From assembly GCA_009777735.1 (NCBI GenBank), contig WRLF01000006.1, positions 1 to 64,000 on the forward strand: 64,000 bases of DNA. Reading direction: 5' to 3'. Numbering within the stretch: position 1 is the stretch's first letter; every line of letters begins with the position of its first letter. Positions 61,297 through 64,000 of this stretch are shown here, one piece after another. The stretch comes from Treponema sp. (GTDB lineage Bacteria; Spirochaetota; Spirochaetia; Treponematales; Breznakiellaceae). The position numbers and the translations under genes were made by a program. The notes below the pieces were generated by a model, which was not told the DNA's origin, searched no databases, and saw only the letters and a list, made by a program, of their open reading frames with translations.

Positions 61297-63891
61297 TCAG
61301 CTAAATATCAATCCCTCACTATCTCCCGTCTTGTCCGCCGTAACATTATCGCCCTCGTTGATTTTTCCCGCAATGACGAGTTTGGCAAGGGGGTTTTCCA
61401 GTTCTGCCTGGATTGTCCGCTTAAGGGGGCGTGCACCAAACAAGGGGTCGTAGCCTCGTTCGGCTAAAAATGCTTTTGCCTTATCGGTGACGGTAAGCGT
61501 AATTTTACGTTCGGCAAGGCGATTGGTAAGGCGGACAAGCTGAATGTCAACGATCCTGCTGATCTCATCTTTACCCAAACGGTTGAAGATAACGGTCTCG
61601 TCAATACGGTTAAGGAATTCCGGTCTGAAGTTTTGTTTGAGCAGTTCCAAAAGCGAATCTTTTATCTGTTGCGGATCGTTTGATTCCAGAATCAAATCGG
61701 AACCAAGGTTACTCGTCATGATGATAATGGCATTCTTAAAATCGACCACGCGGCCCTGGCCGTCTGTGAGGCGGCCATCATCGAGTATCTGCAAAAATAC
61801 ATTAAACACTTCCTGGTGGGCTTTTTCGATCTCGTCAAACAACAGGACGCTGTACGGACGGCGGCGTACTGCCTCGGTTAACTGACCGCCCTGATCATAA
61901 CCGACATAGCCCGGCGGCGCGCCGATGAGGCGGCTTACCGAGTGTTTTTCGCCGTATTCGCTCATGTCAATCCGGGTGAGGGCTTTTTCGTCATTAAATA
62001 AAAAGTCGGCCAGGGTTTTTGCCAGTTCGGTTTTACCCACGCCGGTCGGGCCAAGAAACAGGAACGAGCCCAAAGGTCGTGCAGCATCAGAAAGACCGGC
62101 TTTGTTCCGCCGTATTGCATCGGCAACTGCGGCAAGGGCGGCTTCCTGTCCCACTACCCGCTGTTCCAGTACTTTTTCCAGATCAAGGTACTTTTGCATT
62201 TCGCCGGAAAGCATTTTTGTGACGGGAATCCCCGTCCAGGCGGATACCACCGCGGCAATGTCCTCCTCACTCACTTCTTCTCGCAGCAGAGTCGGCGCTG
62301 TTCCGCCTTCGGCTTCGTTCTGTTTTCGTTCCATAAGGCTTGTTAGCTCTGCAAGCTGTCTCTGGGCTTCGGGAATGGCGCCGTGTTTTACCTCGGCGGC
62401 TTTCGCAAGGTTGCCCTCCCGCTCATACCGGGTTTCTTCAATTTTAAGTTCTTCAATCCGCTGTTTTAGTTCACGGATGCCTTGAATGTCTTTTTTTTCA
62501 CCTTCCCATCGGGCGTTCATCGCATCACGTTCTGCGGTAATGTCGGCAATGTCCTTTTCCAGTTTTGCCAGGCGGTCTTTTGACGCGGAATCTTCCTCGC
62601 GGGACAAGGCCTGTTTTTCAATAGATAACTGCAGGAGACGGCGTTCCAGTTTGTCCAATTCTGTGGGGCGGCTGTCCAGTTCCATTTTCAGCCGGCTTGC
62701 CGCTTCGTCTACAAGGTCAATGGCTTTGTCAGGCAAAAAACGGCTGGTGATATACCGGATGGACAGCATTGCTGCCGCCACGAGCGCTTCGTCCTTTATC
62801 CGCACGCCGTGGTGCACTTCGTAGCGTTCTTTCAAGCCGCGTAAGATAGCGATAGTGTCTTCCTCCGATGGCTCGGCTGTGTACACTTGCTGGAAACGGC
62901 GCTCCAGAGCGGCGTCTTTTTCAATGTGCTTGCGGTATTCGTCCAGGGTGGTCGCGCCTATGCAGCGCAGCTCGCCGCGGGCAAGCGCAGGTTTAAGCAG
63001 GTTTGAGGCATCAGTCGCACCTTCGGCGGCGCCGGCCCCGACCAGGGTGTGCAGTTCATCAATAAAAAGGATGATCCTTCCCTCGGAAGACTGCACTTCG
63101 TGGATCAGCGCCTTGAGGCGTTCTTCGAACTCGCCGCGGAATTTTGTCCCGGCAACCAGCAGGCCCAGATCGAGGGCAAGAAGCTTTTTGTCTTTGAGCC
63201 CCTCCGGCACATCTCCGGCGACAATGCGCCGCGCAAGCCCTTCGGCGATAGCTGTCTTGCCGACACCCGGCTCGCCTATCAGTATGGGGTTGTTCTTTGT
63301 GCGGCGGGACAGTACCTGCATACAGCGGCGGATTTCCTCGTCACGCCCAATGACCGGATCAATTTTTTCCTGCCGTGCCAGAGCGGTAAGGTCGCGGCAA
63401 TATTTTTCCAATACCTGATATTTTCCTTCGGGGTTTTGATCGGTAACCCGCTGGCTGCCGCGTATCTGTTTGAGTACCTGTAATATGGCAGTTTTGGTAA
63501 TGCCTGCTTTTTGCAGCAGATCGGCAGCCTTGCCTTCGCCCGTCGCAATCGTAATTAATATATGTTCTGTAGAAATAAAATCATCTTTCAACGCAGCAGC
63601 TTCGGTCTCGGCTTTGGCAAGTATTTTTGATACTGCCGATGAAAAATGGAGCTGCGCCGCTTCGCCGTAAACCTTGGGTGTTTGTTTAACCAGCGAATTT
63701 ACATCGGCTGTCAGCCTGCCGGTATCGCCTCCTATCTGTTCAATAATGGGCGGCACAATGCCGTCCTGCTGCTGCAACAGGGCCAACAATAAATGTCCGG
63801 TATCAACCTGTGAGTGGTCTTCTTTCTGTGCAATGGCAGAAGCTGCGTTCAACGCTTCCTGAGCTTTGATAGTGAATTTTTCAATATTCAT
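61297..63891 (-). CDS. clpB: Chaperone ClpB
   Basis: This 864-aa protein is a disaggregase working with DnaK. The N-domain begins [39 protein letters not shown]. The first AAA+ has [15 protein letters not shown] and [13 protein letters not shown]. The long M-domain coiled coil lies at about 410-520, and the second AAA+ has [15 protein letters not shown] and [14 protein letters not shown]. It is complete. No CIRCE element is visible upstream. Confidence 0.97.
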   Translation of the reverse strand: MNIEKFTIKAQEALNAASAIAQKEDHSQVDTGHLLLALLQQQDGIVPPIIEQIGGDTGRLTADVNSLVKQTPKVYGEAAQLHFSSAVSKILAKAETEAAALKDDFISTEHILITIATGEGKAADLLQKAGITKTAILQVLKQIRGSQRVTDQNPEGKYQVLEKYCRDLTALARQEKIDPVIGRDEEIRRCMQVLSRRTKNNPILIGEPGVGKTAIAEGLARRIVAGDVPEGLKDKKLLALDLGLLVAGTKFRGEFEERLKALIHEVQSSEGRIILFIDELHTLVGAGAAEGATDASNLLKPALARGELRCIGATTLDEYRKHIEKDAALERRFQQVYTAEPSEEDTIAILRGLKERYEVHHGVRIKDEALVAAAMLSIRYITSRFLPDKAIDLVDEAASRLKMELDSRPTELDKLERRLLQLSIEKQALSREEDSASKDRLAKLEKDIADITAERDAMNARWEGEKKDIQGIRELKQRIEELKIEETRYEREGNLAKAAEVKHGAIPEAQRQLAELTSLMERKQNEAEGGTAPTLLREEVSEEDIAAVVSAWTGIPVTKMLSGEMQKYLDLEKVLEQRVVGQEAALAAVADAIRRNKAGLSDAARPLGSFLFLGPTGVGKTELAKTLADFLFNDEKALTRIDMSEYGEKHSVSRLIGAPPGYVGYDQGGQLTEAVRRRPYSVLLFDEIEKAHQEVFNVFLQILDDGRLTDGQGRVVDFKNAIIIMTSNLGSDLILESNDPQQIKDSLLELLKQNFRPEFLNRIDETVIFNRLGKDEISRIVDIQLVRLTNRLAERKITLTVTDKAKAFLAERGYDPLFGARPLKRTIQAELENPLAKLVIAGKINEGDNVTADKTGDSEGLIFS

Positions 63892-63958
63892 GTATACAAG
63901 ATACGAAGGAAATAGTGATTAGTAAAGGTTTAAAAAAGTGACAGTCAGCTTTTTTGAC

Positions 63959-64000
63959 TTACTTTTTTAGTACAGAAACCGCACGCTCAAGAACCTTTTT
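63959..64000 (-). CDS. Possible C-terminal fragment of a gene entering from the right edge
   Basis: The minus strand encodes KVLERAVSVLKK followed by TAA at 63959-63961, in a frame open to the window edge. Thirteen codons are too few to identify a family. It would be the gene just upstream of clpB on the same strand. Confidence 0.3.
   Translation of the reverse strand, partial: KKVLERAVSVLKK

Noticed and set aside
61925-62485. Plus-strand ORFs opposite clpB (also 62486-62824 and 62855-63418)
   Set aside because: Ser/Arg-rich translations antisense to a fully conserved clpB; they reflect codon bias on the other strand.

Overview
The window reads as a piece of a spirochaete chromosome, most probably a Treponema. 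Evidence: two FlaB-type flagellins followed by flaG, fliD, a PilZ membrane protein and tsaE/tsaB (an order I remember from Treponema pallidum), many lipoproteins with loose spirochaete lipoboxes, a tandem pair of signal peptidase I genes, and a BspA-type leucine-rich-repeat protein at the left edge. NADP isocitrate dehydrogenase, an indolepyruvate oxidoreductase subunit and a phenylacetate-CoA ligase suggest a free-living or gut-type treponeme rather than the minimal syphilis spirochaete. Species cannot be fixed from sequence alone.

Layout. 0-1.4 kb: partial LRR protein, divergent XRE regulator with paired operators, and a HicBA toxin-antitoxin pair. 1.5-7.1 kb (minus): small exporter, mnmE, PAP2 phosphatase and two lipoproteins. 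7.4-15.5 kb (plus): flagellar filament and cap genes running into the t6A genes tsaE-tsaB. 15.4-18 kb (minus): beta-barrel protein, smpB, PEGA/SUMF1 membrane protein. 18.3-23.4 kb (plus): two signal peptidase genes, hemW, comF-like, RNase H-like/TPR protein. 23.4-27.4 kb (minus): acyltransferase, glycosyltransferase, TPR protein, icd. 27.5-36.2 kb: MBL hydrolase, tatD, mfd, plsC and unknowns. 36.2-36.8 kb: repeat cluster and tRNA-Val. 36.9-38.8 kb: iorB-paaK. 39-44.9 kb: accessory-looking cluster (LytTR regulator, zinc-ribbon membrane proteins, exported proteins, a toxin-antitoxin cassette between perfect direct repeats) bracketed by two near-identical LytTR-type sites. 45-50.2 kb: tldD-pmbA and a two-domain radical-SAM protein. 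50.3-55.8 kb: murG, cvpA, holB-like, and an NtrB/NtrC-type pair. 55.9-61.2 kb: SUMF1 protein, yjbQ, PD-(D/E)XK-like protein, XRE repressor facing a consensus promoter with a leader ORF and a lipoprotein, a decayed gene and a MazEF-like pair. 61.3-63.9 kb: clpB.

The most unusual feature is non-genic: at least three families of short palindromic or G-rich repeats are scattered through the window. Some lie inside genes without breaking the frame (mfd and the radical-SAM gene), some form starts or ends of neighbouring ORFs, and one family keeps its terminal arms complementary although the arm sequence changes from copy to copy. A separate roughly 200-bp structured palindrome sits beside a recent tandem duplication at 36.2-36.7 kb. 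Two regulatory circuits are also readable from the DNA: a LytTR regulator with its likely binding sites, and an XRE repressor with palindromic operators flanking a perfect consensus promoter.
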